NCBI GenBank assembly: GCA_936908745.1
Contig: CAKZFX010000023.1
Coordinates: forward strand, 1 to 64,000
DNA: 64,000 nucleotides
Direction: 5' to 3'
Origin: an uncultured Chitinophagaceae bacterium
GTDB lineage: Bacteria > Bacteroidota > Bacteroidia > Chitinophagales > Chitinophagaceae
Made by a program: the position numbers and the translations under genes. The notes under the pieces are model-generated. The model was not told the origin of the DNA and made no database searches. It saw only the letters and a program-made list of their open reading frames with translations. This document shows positions 42,468-50,530 of this stretch, in pieces (position 1 is the first letter of the stretch; every line of letters starts with the position of its first letter).

Positions 42468-43496
42468 ATGACCCTGCCAAAAGTCGCTGTTGTTATCCTG
42501 AACTGGAATGGAAAACATTTCCTGGAGAAATTTCTCCCTTCTGTTATTGCCACGGCCCCGGCAGGTGTTGAAATTGTTGTCGCCGATAATGGCTCAACCG
42601 ATGACTCACCGGGTTTTCTGCAAAAACATTATCCTGCTGTGCGTCTTATACAGCATAGGACCAATTACGGTTTTGCCAAAGGTTATAATGAAACGCTGAA
42701 ACAAGTAGCGGCGGATTATTATGTGATACTGAACTCAGATGTGGAAGTAACAGCCGGTTGGTTGGAACCGATGATTCATTTGCTTGAAACTGATAGAAGC
42801 ATTGCGGCCTGTCAGCCTAAAATACTCGCTTATAATAATAAGAACCTGTTTGAATATGCCGGTGCTGCCGGTGGCTGGCTTGATCATTATGGTTATCCTT
42901 TTGCCAAAGGACGGGTGTTTGATGTTTCAGAAGAAGATAAAGGACAATATGATCAGTCGGAGCCGATCTTTTGGGCAAGCGGCGCCGCACTATTTATCCG
43001 TGCAGATGTGTATCATGAAGTAAAAGGCTTTGATGAATATTTTTTTGCGCACCAGGAAGAAATAGATCTTTGCTGGCGCATACAACTGGCCGGTTATAAA
43101 ATCTATTCCTGCCCTTCTGCTGTGGTGTATCATGTGGGTGGTGGCACTTTGCCAAGAGGCAACTCATTAAAGACGTATTTAAACTTTCGCAACAACCGTA
43201 TCATGCTGTCCAAAAATTTGCCATTGGCAAAAAAATTGTGGGTGATGCCTTATCGCAATTTATTAGATGCGGTATCTGCATGGAAAGGTTTGTTATCGGG
43301 TGATGGCGGTTACTTTATTGCGATCGTAAGGGCCCATATGGCTTTTCTCAAATGGTGGTTATTTAAAAAGAAACAAAGTGTTTTTCCTGCCAAGCGAAAT
43401 GGAAAGCTGCAGGGCTATCTCCAGGGCAACATGGTATGGCTGCATTTTGTAAAAAAGAAAAAGTATTTCAGTGAAATTGTGGGAAAAACAAACTGA
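42468..43496 (+). CDS. GT2 glycosyltransferase, rhamnosyltransferase-like
   Basis: 342 residues. VAVVILNWNGKHFLEKFLPSV start, VVADNGSTDDSPGFL (nucleotide-sugar site), LNSDVEVTAGWLEPM (DxD equivalent), FWASGAALFIRADVY, and DEYFFAHQEEIDLCWR (ED of the catalytic base region), as in WbbL-type enzymes. C-terminal amphipathic helices suggest attachment to the inner membrane surface. Likely role in surface polysaccharide; substrate unknown. No cluster of other glycan genes is nearby. Confidence 0.88.
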   Translation: MTLPKVAVVILNWNGKHFLEKFLPSVIATAPAGVEIVVADNGSTDDSPGFLQKHYPAVRLIQHRTNYGFAKGYNETLKQVAADYYVILNSDVEVTAGWLEPMIHLLETDRSIAACQPKILAYNNKNLFEYAGAAGGWLDHYGYPFAKGRVFDVSEEDKGQYDQSEPIFWASGAALFIRADVYHEVKGFDEYFFAHQEEIDLCWRIQLAGYKIYSCPSAVVYHVGGGTLPRGNSLKTYLNFRNNRIMLSKNLPLAKKLWVMPYRNLLDAVSAWKGLLSGDGGYFIAIVRAHMAFLKWWLFKKKQSVFPAKRNGKLQGYLQGNMVWLHFVKKKKYFSEIVGKTN

Positions 43497-43514
43497 ATAT
43501 TTATAGTGAACCCT

Positions 43515-43522
43515 TATTTTTG
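43515..43522 (+). promoter_or_regulatory. Putative -7 box for the 72-aa membrane protein
   Basis: TATTTTTG, TAnnTTTG type, 17 bases before the ATG at 43540. Confidence 0.5.
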
Positions 43523-43539
43523 CAGCACAAAACTTTGCT

Positions 43540-43758
43540 ATGGCTCATACAACGGAATACCAGCAAGAACTTAAAAAAGTACAGGACAGGGATTTTACCC
43601 ATAGCTGGGTATCTTCTTCCGGTTTTCTTTTTTACTTACAAATTGCCTGTCTCGTTGCATTTGTACTGGGTGGTTGCTATATGCTTTCTACAAAAAGGTT
43701 TCATAAACCGAATGTGACTGTGCAGGAAAGCACACAATACACGCCAAAGTATAAATAA
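43540..43758 (+). CDS. Small single-span membrane protein (72 aa)
   Basis: 72 residues: a soluble N-terminal 25 residues (MAHTTEYQQELKKVQDRDFTHSW), one helix (GFLFYLQIACLVAFVLGGCYML, about 29-50) and a polar tail. It has its own -7 box, and ends 94 bases before tRNA-Gly. No family recognised. Confidence 0.65.
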   Translation: MAHTTEYQQELKKVQDRDFTHSWVSSSGFLFYLQIACLVAFVLGGCYMLSTKRFHKPNVTVQESTQYTPKYK

Positions 43759-43795
43759 TTTTAGCTAAAAATTTTTTTACAAAGGGTTGAATACC

Positions 43796-43803
43796 TATTT
43801 TTG
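43796..43803 (+). promoter_or_regulatory. Putative -7 box of tRNA-Gly
   Basis: TATTTTTG matches TAnnTTTG, 49 bases before the mature tRNA 5' end. No TTTG at the -33 spacing. Confidence 0.5.
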
Positions 43804-43852
43804 CAACCCCTTAGTTCTTTACACCGCTGGTAATCAACCTGGCGGAAAATAT

Positions 43853-43928
<76 letters not shown>

Positions 43929-43935
43929 GAGAAAG

Positions 43936-43966
43936 TCCTCTTGCCCACAGGCGGAGGATTTTTTTT
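43936..43966 (+). terminator. Terminator of tRNA-Gly
   Basis: TCCTC (43936-43940) with GAGGA (43954-43958), inner GCC/GGC pairing, then eight T. Confidence 0.8.
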
Positions 43967-44063
43967 GAGCCTAACTATTTAATAGCAGATAGCTCAACCC
44001 TTTAAAGTTTATTCGTTTTAAGTCACTTTAAACCTTTCAACCTTAAACTTTAAACCTTTTCTC

Positions 44064-44149
44064 GCCCTGGTGGTGAAATTGGTAGACACGCAGGACTTAA
44101 AATCCTGTGGCCAGCAATGGCCGTAACGGTTCAAGTCCGTTCCGGGGCA
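44064..44149 (+). tRNA. tRNA-Leu(TAA)
   Basis: 86 nt. Acceptor GCCCTGG with CCGGGGC (one G-U pair), discriminator A, no encoded CCA. D-arm GGTGAAATTGGTAGACAC, anticodon loop CTTAAAA with TAA, long variable arm, T-loop GGTTCAAGTCC. Confidence 0.95.
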
Positions 44150-44150
44150 C

Positions 44151-44180
44151 AAAGCGACTTTAAAAGGGTCGCTTTTTTTT
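44151..44180 (+). terminator. Terminator of tRNA-Leu(TAA)
   Basis: AAAGCGAC (44151-44158) with GTCGCTTT (44168-44175), 9-nt loop, then a T run to 44180. Confidence 0.88.
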
Positions 44181-44204
44181 ATGTATTCTGCTTACAAAAT
44201 ATCC

Positions 44205-44370
44205 ATCAAACGTTCCTACGGAACGTAACTGCTCTTAATAATACAGCATTCTACCATAACGCCTTCCGCTGGAAGGCTAAAAAGAGCTTCCTATAATTCT
44301 TGTGCCGTAGTGACATTTCTGAAGTAAACCATAATAGCTGCATATATCAATGTCCCGTAGGAACATCTCG
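44205..44370. repeat. Cluster of short hairpins between tRNA-Leu and DUF2130
   Basis: Three short palindromes: ACGTTCC TAC GGAACGT (44210-44226), GCCTTCC GCT GGAAGGC (44261-44277) and ATGTCCC GTA GGAACAT (44350-44366, one mismatch). The first and third share the GTTCC-TAC/GTA-GGAAC form, so this looks like a dispersed hairpin repeat rather than a gene. Confidence 0.6.
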
Positions 44371-44390
44371 TGCAAGCTGAAAGACAAACG

Positions 44391-44582
44391 CTAACGCTTC
44401 GAAAATAGCTGGATAATAAAATCGATAACAAGGACAACAACCCCGATACCTGCTAACCCAACCATGGAAACGACACCCCAGCCCTCGCCCTCTGACAGCG
44501 TGGAATAATGGACAATAGTATAAATGATACAACCTCCTAAAAAGAGCCAGGCCGCTATCCCAAATATGGTTGGTTTGTAACG
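44391..44582 (-). other. Start-less small two-helix membrane ORF
   Basis: On the minus strand, 63 codons are open from just after a TAG at 44583-44585 to the TAG at 44391. The product is strongly membrane-like: YKPTIFGIAAWLFLGGCIIY, then SEGEGWGVVS and a second helix GLAGIGVVVLVIDFIIQLF. No ATG, GTG or TTG precedes the first helix, so it is either a remnant or starts at a rare codon. A 61-residue ORF in another frame here is basic and Cys-rich and is not believable. Confidence 0.4.
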
Positions 44583-44646
44583 CTAACTATTAATTCCTAA
44601 AAATAAAATAGCTTTTAATTAGATTTGACAAAAGCACAACTAAAGA

Positions 44647-45837
44647 ATGTCAACAGAAATAAAATGCCCGAATTGTGGTCATGAATTTGAGCCTACCGAC
44701 AGCATCCGGGAAGAGGTACAAAAAGAGCTGCGTTCCAAAATGGCCGAATGGCAAAAACAACAGCAACAAAAATTTGAAGCCCAGCTCGCCGAAGAAAGAA
44801 AACGCACACAAGCCGAAACAGAAGCCAGCATCCGCAAAAATGTGTCGGCTGATTTTGAAAATAAACTCCGCCTGCTCGAACAGAATAACAAAGACAACGA
44901 GGAAAAATTAAAACTGTCAAGACAAAAAGAAGCCGACTTTTTACGCAAGGAACAAGAGCTAAAAAATAAAGAAGCCGAAATAGAGATCAGTATACAAAAG
45001 CAATTACAGGCTGAGCGGGAAAAACTCTCCGAAGACCTCCGCAAAATTGAAGAACAAAAAGTAGCGGCCAAAGAAACCGAATACCAGCTTCGTTTGAAAG
45101 AATTGGAAAAGCAATTGGACGACCAGAAAAAACTGGCCGAAGAAATGCGCCGCAAAGCCGAGCAAGGCTCTATGCAATTACAAGGTGAGGTGCAGGAACT
45201 GGCGCTGGAAGAAATGCTCCGCTCCGCCTTCCCTTTTGATATGATCAGCGAAGTGGGCAAAGGTGTGCGTGGTGCGGATTGTATTCAAACGATCCGCAAC
45301 AATTTCGGGCAGGAATGCGGCAAGATCATCTTTGAAAGCAAACGCACAAAGGATTTTGGTAATGACTGGATTGAAAAACTCAAAGCAGATATGCGCAGCC
45401 AGGGTGCGGATGTGGCGGTCATCGTCAGCCAGGCACTGCCAAAAGATATGGAACGATTTGGCGAAAAAGAAGGTGTGTGGATCTGTTCATTTGCAGAAGT
45501 AAAGGCCGTGGTACACATGTTGCGTGACGGCATTATCAAGATTGCTACGGCGCTCAAAAGCCAGGATAATAAAGGTGATAAAATGCACCTCTTGTACGAC
45601 TATCTCACCAGCCGTGAATTTGCCGCCCAATGGCAGGCCATCCGTGAAGGATTTATGAGCATGAAACTATCTATCCAGAAAGAAAGGGATGCGATGGAAA
45701 AACTGTGGAAGGCAAGAGAAAAACAATTGGAAAAAGTATTGCTCAATGCGGCGCATGTAAGAGGCTCTATCGAGGGCATCGCCGGTATGGATTCGGTGGA
45801 CCTGAATTTATTAGAAGCAGGTAGCGATGAAGAATAA
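44647..45837 (+). CDS. DUF2130-family coiled-coil protein
   Basis: 396 residues. Zinc-ribbon-like start KCPNCGHEFEP, then a long charged coiled coil (about 20-190, very rich in Glu, Lys, Gln), then the DUF2130 domain (about 195-330) with EEMLRSAFPFDMISEVGKG, KIIFESKRTKDFGNDWIEKL and VIVSQALPKDM. The E-x-K-R-T segment recalls the restriction-endonuclease-like fold of RmuC-type proteins, so a DNA-related role is possible but unproven. Cytoplasmic. Confidence 0.85.
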   Translation: MSTEIKCPNCGHEFEPTDSIREEVQKELRSKMAEWQKQQQQKFEAQLAEERKRTQAETEASIRKNVSADFENKLRLLEQNNKDNEEKLKLSRQKEADFLRKEQELKNKEAEIEISIQKQLQAEREKLSEDLRKIEEQKVAAKETEYQLRLKELEKQLDDQKKLAEEMRRKAEQGSMQLQGEVQELALEEMLRSAFPFDMISEVGKGVRGADCIQTIRNNFGQECGKIIFESKRTKDFGNDWIEKLKADMRSQGADVAVIVSQALPKDMERFGEKEGVWICSFAEVKAVVHMLRDGIIKIATALKSQDNKGDKMHLLYDYLTSREFAAQWQAIREGFMSMKLSIQKERDAMEKLWKAREKQLEKVLLNAAHVRGSIEGIAGMDSVDLNLLEAGSDEE

Positions 45838-45843
45838 AATATA

Positions 45844-45918
45844 GTTCCCACAAAGGCACAAAGAATCACTAAGCTTTTATATAATTTTCTTTGTGGGCCT
45901 TAGTGTCTTTGTGGGAAA
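45844..45918. repeat. Long inverted repeat between convergent genes
   Basis: Arms TTCCCACAAAG (45845-45855) and CTTTGTGGGAA (45907-45917), extending to about 15 bp with one mismatch. It fills the 84-base gap between DUF2130 and the minus-strand lipoprotein; related in style to the CACAAAG/CGCAAAG repeats at 34030-34314. Could act as a bidirectional terminator, but it lacks a clean T run. Confidence 0.6.
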
Positions 45919-45921
45919 CAA

Positions 45922-46566
45922 TCACTTCGCACTATACGGGAACTTTTTTGACGCATTCCGCATCAGCCCATTCACCAGGTTGTTAGGTGAAGAACCCACA
46001 GAACCTGAAGCAGTATAATCATATTTCCACAGCAGGTTGCCGGTTTTACCATCGTGAATATTGATCGTGGTCTGCACATTATTCGTGCTGCCCCATGCGC
46101 CAAAAACAATACCCACCGCCAGCGCCGCACCATCTGACATCGGTTTATCCATCGTTGAACGATCTTGTAACACAGCATCCACACCCAGCAACTGCGCCAG
46201 TTCAGCCCGGTCTTTTGAGCCAAGATTAGCATACGTAACACCCGCCTGTGTCAGCAACGCATTTGTACGGGTGATGTCCTGGAAGGTAACCGTATAACGA
46301 AAACGGTCGGAACGACGCAGGAACCAGCTATACATTTTATCCTGTATGTCGTAGCCTGTCTTTTTATTGATGTCTTCCAACTGTTCAGTCGTGAGCCTTT
46401 TGGCTTCATTGGGGCGCAAACGGGTGGTCACTTCGGCCGGGAGAATGGCCACTGTTTTATGACGTGCCAGCGCCGTATCAAATTCGGCTGATTTATAAAT
46501 CTTGGGGCCACAAGCGGCCAATACAAAAGCTAATGAGAAAAATGCAAGTAGATTTCGGGGGTTCAT
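45922..46566 (-). CDS. Outer-membrane-type lipoprotein, CsgG/GNA1162-like layout
   Basis: 214 residues with signal MNPRNLLAFFSLAFVLAAC (lipobox LAAC, Cys19). The mature part has KTVAILPAEVTTRLRP, DIQDKMYSWFLRRSDRF, NALLTQAGV, ELAQLLGVDAVLQ, and NIHDGKTGNLLWKYDY. This is the strand order of nucleotide-free ABD-like lipoproteins such as GNA1162 and CsgG (family guess only). Probably periplasmic-facing. Convergent with DUF2130. Confidence 0.7.
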   Translation of the reverse strand: MNPRNLLAFFSLAFVLAACGPKIYKSAEFDTALARHKTVAILPAEVTTRLRPNEAKRLTTEQLEDINKKTGYDIQDKMYSWFLRRSDRFRYTVTFQDITRTNALLTQAGVTYANLGSKDRAELAQLLGVDAVLQDRSTMDKPMSDGAALAVGIVFGAWGSTNNVQTTINIHDGKTGNLLWKYDYTASGSVGSSPNNLVNGLMRNASKKFPYSAK

Positions 46567-46614
46567 AATGGTTTTTTTACAAAGAAAATGGATCGCCCGA
46601 TATCTCGTATATAA

Positions 46615-47292
46615 TTAATCGTTAATAACCCACGCCAGCACGAGGTCATCGAACTGGCGGTAATGAATTAACAATTGCGATTGGGTTTTCGCAAAAAAGC
46701 AATGGATGGTCTCCGCGTTTTCATTCACGCTTTGCAATTGAATGTGCTGCCGGAAATCAACCGATCCTTCGCCATACCATTTAAATACCGCTTCTTTAGC
46801 CGACCATAGCAATGTCGAAGCCCGTATCGCTTCTATATTACCTGTTGCCGATTGCCTGTTGTCTATTGCTGATTGTCCATTACCTATTGCCCATTGCTTA
46901 TTGCCTATTGCAAATTCTTTCTCCGTTTCTGACAAAAACTTATCCTGTATCCGCATGATCTTATCCGTCGGTATCTCTACATCCACTCCCACCCTTTTGT
47001 TGCGGCTTACGATGGCGGCTGCATAATCACCACAATGTGAAATAGAAAAATGATAACGTTCGTCGGGCAAAAACGGCTTGCGGGTGTCGGCTATCTGAAT
47101 CAGATCATACGGGAAATCGGGAAACAGGAATTGCAACAGGAAACGCCCTGCCAGGTGCTGCACTCTTTTATGCGGGTGGGTAACGGAACGGTGTTGCGGC
47201 ACATTGCCTTTAAAGAATTCTTCCGTTTCCTCTATCTTCCAGATACCCAACCGGGTGCTTTCGTTGATTTGTTGTTGAAAAAAAACAGGCAC
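46615..47292 (-). CDS. 4'-phosphopantetheinyl transferase superfamily, with repeat insertion
   Basis: 225 residues. FSISHCGDYAAAIVSRNKRVGVDVEIPT carries the conserved Asp/Glu metal residues, and LLWSAKEAVFKWYGEG the KEA motif. It transfers phosphopantetheine from CoA to carrier-protein serines. Between FLSETEKEF and the KEA motif lie about 25 residues of A-I-G-N-x-Q type repeats (128-152), produced by a 7-nt tandem repeat at 46837-46911. This loop is normally short, so it is an in-frame expansion. No polyketide or peptide synthetase genes are nearby, so it may be the housekeeping or secondary enzyme. Confidence 0.85.
   Translation of the reverse strand: MPVFFQQQINESTRLGIWKIEETEEFFKGNVPQHRSVTHPHKRVQHLAGRFLLQFLFPDFPYDLIQIADTRKPFLPDERYHFSISHCGDYAAAIVSRNKRVGVDVEIPTDKIMRIQDKFLSETEKEFAIGNKQWAIGNGQSAIDNRQSATGNIEAIRASTLLWSAKEAVFKWYGEGSVDFRQHIQLQSVNENAETIHCFFAKTQSQLLIHYRQFDDLVLAWVIND
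46837..46911 (-). repeat. Heptanucleotide tandem repeat inside the PPTase gene
   Basis: About 10.7 copies of a GCAATNG-like 7-mer on the coding strand: GCAATAG, GCAATAA, GCAATGG, GCAATAG, GTAATGG, ACAATCA, GCAATAG, ACAACAG, GCAATCG, GCAACAG, GTAAT. Three copies make 21 nt, giving a 7-residue protein period. A gain or loss of one or two units would shift the frame. Confidence 0.88.
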
Positions 47293-47444
47293 AACAGGGA
47301 TTTTAAGACTTGCGGTTGCCGATTTTAGATTTAAAATTGCACATCCGCTTATTGCTGTATAAAGATATGCAGTACAAGCCTGCGACCCGCGACTTTTTTC
47401 GGAGCAGGCAGGACAGCACTAAAGCTGGTTAAATAAAAAATAGT

Positions 47445-47981
47445 ATGATCCTATCTGATAAAAGAATACTGGAGGAAATAGAAAAGGGCACGATCAAATT
47501 GGCACCTTATGACCGTGAATGCCTTGGCAGCAATTCCTATGACGTGCACCTCGGTAAATGGCTGGCCACCTACCGCGAACATATACTGGACGCCAAAAAG
47601 CATAACGAGATCGAATACTTTGAAATACCGGAAGATGGTTTTGTATTGTACCCGCATATTTTTTATTTGGGTGTAACGCTTGAATACACCGAAACACATG
47701 CGCATGTCCCTTTTCTCGAAGGCAAATCATCCACAGGACGTTTGGGTATAGATATTCACGCCACAGCCGGTAAAGGCGATGTTGGCTTTTGCGGTCACTG
47801 GACATTGGAAATATCGGTGAAGCAACCAGTGAAAGTTTACAAAGGAATGCCGGTGGGGCAATTAATCTACTTCCCGGTAGATGGAGAAATAGAAGTAAAA
47901 TATAACCAGAAGAAAAACGCGAAATACAGCGGGCAACCTGATAAACCCATCGAGAGTATGATGTGGAAGAATAACTTTTAA
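47445..47981 (+). CDS. dcd: dCTP deaminase
   Basis: 178 residues. Deaminates dCTP to dUTP in pyrimidine supply for dTMP. Trimer-family motifs: SNSYDVHLG, the active-site LEGKSSTGRLGIDIHATAG (the Glu of the deaminase reaction is conserved here), GFCGHWTLEIS and MPVGQLIYF. The Bacteroidota-type length is usual. Lone gene with no obvious partners. Confidence 0.94.
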   Translation: MILSDKRILEEIEKGTIKLAPYDRECLGSNSYDVHLGKWLATYREHILDAKKHNEIEYFEIPEDGFVLYPHIFYLGVTLEYTETHAHVPFLEGKSSTGRLGIDIHATAGKGDVGFCGHWTLEISVKQPVKVYKGMPVGQLIYFPVDGEIEVKYNQKKNAKYSGQPDKPIESMMWKNNF

Positions 47982-48006
47982 TAATGGACCAGCACCCGCC
48001 GGTTTT

Positions 48007-48480
48007 TTATTTATTGAGTTGCCAGATCGTATAATTCAATATCGCTGCAAAACTTACCCAACTGATATACGGCACTAACAGCCATGCAGCCAACCTGCTG
48101 ACTTTGGCAAAAGCAAAAATGGTAAACAGAATAAACAACCACAACACAGCAATTTCTGCAAAAGCCCAACCGACCTGGTGACGGTAAAAGAAGATAAAAG
48201 ACCAGGAAAAATTAAGTATCAACTGGGCGATAAATAAGGAGGAAGCCCTATTCTTATAAGATGCAGGAGCGTCCGATTTCCATACTATAAACCATGCAAT
48301 TCCCATCAATACATACAAGGTTGTCCATACAGGTCCAAAGACGCTGTTAGGTGGATTCCACGATGGTTTATTGATCGTTGCATACCAACTGTCAACACCC
48401 GTTATTGTAAAATAACTGCCGGCAAAACCAACCAGCAAAGGAAGACCAAGGGCGATGATGAATTTGATTACATTGTTCAT
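48007..48480 (-). CDS. TspO/MBR-family tryptophan-rich membrane protein
   Basis: 157 residues, five helices. Landmarks are PSWNPPNSVFGPVWTTLYVLMGIAWFIVWK, LNFSWSFIFFYRHQVGWAFAEIAVLW, and LVPYISWVSFAAILNYTIWQLN, with many Trp residues as in TspO. The family binds porphyrins and related ligands; in bacteria it is linked to tetrapyrrole and oxygen responses. ATGA overlap of four bases with the DUF3810 gene upstream, so cotranslated. Confidence 0.93.
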   Translation of the reverse strand: MNNVIKFIIALGLPLLVGFAGSYFTITGVDSWYATINKPSWNPPNSVFGPVWTTLYVLMGIAWFIVWKSDAPASYKNRASSLFIAQLILNFSWSFIFFYRHQVGWAFAEIAVLWLFILFTIFAFAKVSRLAAWLLVPYISWVSFAAILNYTIWQLNK

Positions 48481-49622
48481 AGTGATGCGACGCCATACTT
48501 TTTATAATAAGCGATCAGCCATGTCACCACTTCATCGTAGGTACGGTAACCTTTGGGCTGATTGTTCATTCGCAAATAGCCGTCGTACATCTTTAACATA
48601 AATGGTGCCACCCTGTTCTGACTTTTATACAGGTATCGCATGTATTCACGCCTGTCCCGCTTGACCAGAGGATGCAAGGTGCTGTCGATGAAACGGCCCC
48701 GTTCAATATCCTGGTTATACATTTCACGCATGGCATAGGAATACATATCGTAGTAAGCAGAATAACGAAAATCATTGGAAGCCGATTCCCTTGCAGCTAA
48801 GAAACCTGCGAAGTTGGCTTCGTTTTCTTTTGCATAGCCTAACTGGTGCGCTATTTCATGACACACCACAAAAGGTTGTAAAAAAGTAGGGATCGAACGC
48901 TTGATCTGGCCCTCACCTGTCAATGGATTATAGTACCCCTGGAAACCGACATACTTGCCCAGGAAACCCACCAGCGATGATTTGATAGAAGGCGGTTGGT
49001 AGGTTAAGAAACTAAACCGTTTTGCCGCCAGCACATATGTTGCTTTCGCTTCTTTAAACAGGTTTTTTGTTTTGCCATAATAAGCTTCACGTTGCAGCGT
49101 GTCCACACTCCCTGCATACAAATTGAGTTGTGTTTGCAGCGTCCTGCACAACGTATCCAGATCGGCTTTGGTGTAGGTTTTTATGTCGAGATCAAACTGA
49201 CCTGCCACGCCTTTACGATTATAATTCAAGCCCCAGAGCAGGTTAAAAACAACATAGATAAACAGGAACAGGAAGATGGCTTTCTGTAAAGTGTTCACCA
49301 GGTATTTGCGGTTGACTTTTTTGCGGAAAAGCCGTTTAAAGAACAGGATAACCCGGTACAGCAGCACCGCCCCGAGTACGGCATAGAGCAGGTCGCCAAA
49401 GCTGAAAGGCAGCCAGCCAAACAGGAAACGTTGTACCTTTGCTATAAGGGGATAAAGGCCGTAGGTGTAGTTTTTTTCGACCCATTCAGGGTATAGCGAC
49501 ACCCATTTTATAGCGATCGTGAGCAGGATCAGCAAAACCCAGCCCCAGCTTTTCATAAGGCGGCGGAAAAGGCGGGAAAGGAACTCCGGGACGACAAAAA
49601 ATTTAATCCTGTTCAAAATCAA
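48477..49622 (-). CDS. DUF3810 membrane protein with HExxH zinc motif
   Basis: 381 residues. Three N-terminal helices (about 24-45, 66-88, 107-128), then a large extracytoplasmic domain. It contains VVCHEIAHQLGYAKENEANFAG: the HEIAH zinc-metalloprotease motif with a downstream ENEAN glutamate, suggesting a membrane-anchored metallopeptidase. No substrate known. Its last four bases are the start of the TspO gene. Divergent from the yceD-rpmF-plsX operon. Confidence 0.85.
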   Translation of the reverse strand: MILNRIKFFVVPEFLSRLFRRLMKSWGWVLLILLTIAIKWVSLYPEWVEKNYTYGLYPLIAKVQRFLFGWLPFSFGDLLYAVLGAVLLYRVILFFKRLFRKKVNRKYLVNTLQKAIFLFLFIYVVFNLLWGLNYNRKGVAGQFDLDIKTYTKADLDTLCRTLQTQLNLYAGSVDTLQREAYYGKTKNLFKEAKATYVLAAKRFSFLTYQPPSIKSSLVGFLGKYVGFQGYYNPLTGEGQIKRSIPTFLQPFVVCHEIAHQLGYAKENEANFAGFLAARESASNDFRYSAYYDMYSYAMREMYNQDIERGRFIDSTLHPLVKRDRREYMRYLYKSQNRVAPFMLKMYDGYLRMNNQPKGYRTYDEVVTWLIAYYKKYGVASL

Positions 49623-49686
49623 AGCTTTATAAGGGCAACAATATCCGAAAATAATTGAAAATCAAAGATAATTTCTCAGCTAATTT

Positions 49687-49710
49687 CCTTACCTTTGCCT
49701 CCCGAAATTT
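49687..49710 (+). promoter_or_regulatory. Promoter region of yceD-rpmF-plsX
   Basis: The -7 box TACCTTTG at 49690-49697 is embedded in 24 bases identical to the rplU promoter (31338-31361). No TTTG at -33 here. The ATG lies 36 bases after the -7 box. Confidence 0.75.
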
Positions 49711-49732
49711 TATAGAGTTAAAAAGTTGAGAC

Positions 49733-50281
49733 ATGGCTCACAAGAGAGAATTTGAGATAGCTTTTGTGGGGTTGAAGCCCGGAGTTCATGAGTTCGACTA
49801 CGAAATCTCGGACAAGTTCTTTGTAGATTTTCAGCAGCAGGACTTCCGCAACTGCAAAGCCAACATAAAGCTGTCTTTGGATAAAAAGACAGGATTTATG
49901 CTGATGAAGTTTGAAATTGGCGGCAGCCTCGAAGTCATCTGCGACCGTTGCAACAACAATCTTCCCTTGGAATTATGGGATGAATTCAACATCACCGTAA
50001 AGATGGTGGAAGAACCGGAACTGATGAACGACCAGGAAGAAGACCCGGACGTTTATTATATCGCCCGCGGCGAAAGCCACTTGGATGTTGCCAACTGGAT
50101 CTATGAGTTCATTAACCTCAGCATCCCGATGATGAAAACATGCGGGTTTGAGAAGATGGATGGCCCCCATTGCAATAAAGAAGCAATGGATATGCTGAAA
50201 AAACTGGAAGCAAAAGAACCTGAAAAAAAAGAAAACCCGATCTGGAAAGGATTGGAAAAGTTTAAAGACCTGGATAATTAA
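49733..50281 (+). CDS. YceD/DUF177 protein
   Basis: 182 residues. The family is usually encoded just before rpmF, and is proposed to act in large-subunit rRNA or ribosome maturation. Visible: FEIAFVGLKPGVHEFDYEI, the first Cys pair EVICDRCNNNLPL and the second pair TCGFEKMDGPHCN (a possible metal site), then a Lys/Glu-rich tail ending in WKGLEKFKDL. Start at 49733, shortly after the promoter. Confidence 0.9.
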   Translation: MAHKREFEIAFVGLKPGVHEFDYEISDKFFVDFQQQDFRNCKANIKLSLDKKTGFMLMKFEIGGSLEVICDRCNNNLPLELWDEFNITVKMVEEPELMNDQEEDPDVYYIARGESHLDVANWIYEFINLSIPMMKTCGFEKMDGPHCNKEAMDMLKKLEAKEPEKKENPIWKGLEKFKDLDN

Positions 50282-50309
50282 ATATTGTTGAATTATTAAT
50301 AGTTGAGAT

Positions 50310-50504
50310 ATGCCTAATCCAAAGCGCAGACACAGTCAGCAAAGAAGTGCAAAACGCAGAACACACTATAAAGCTACTGCTGCTACATTGACTACCGACA
50401 GCACTACCGGCGAAATTCACGTTCGTCACCGTGCACATGTGAGTGAAGGAAAACTTTACTACAAGGGTAAAGTAGTTGCCGAGAAGTCTCCTATCAAGAA
50501 ATAA
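50310..50504 (+). CDS. rpmF: 50S ribosomal protein L32
   Basis: 64 residues: MPNPKRRHSQQRSAKRRTHYKA is the standard bL32 start (N-P-K-R-R/K-R/H-S). The Cys pairs of zinc-bound L32 are replaced; this is a Cys-free form. Then VRHRAHVSEGKLYYKGKVV. Between yceD and plsX, the common order. Confidence 0.95.
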   Translation: MPNPKRRHSQQRSAKRRTHYKATAATLTTDSTTGEIHVRHRAHVSEGKLYYKGKVVAEKSPIKK

Positions 50505-50530
50505 GGGGAACACATTTTAATAATAATATC

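Noticed and set aside
44347..44532. 61-residue minus-strand ORF
   Set aside because: Cys/Arg/Tyr-rich nonsense-like translation; the adjacent frame encodes a much more plausible two-helix peptide and the start runs into hairpin repeats.
44391..44590. ACGCTAAC direct repeats flanking the start-less ORF as insertion target duplications
   Set aside because: Only 8 bases shared, in an AT-rich setting, with no other element structure; likely chance.
46837..46911. CRISPR-like or minisatellite array
   Set aside because: The units are 7 nt without spacers; a coding tandem repeat explains them fully.
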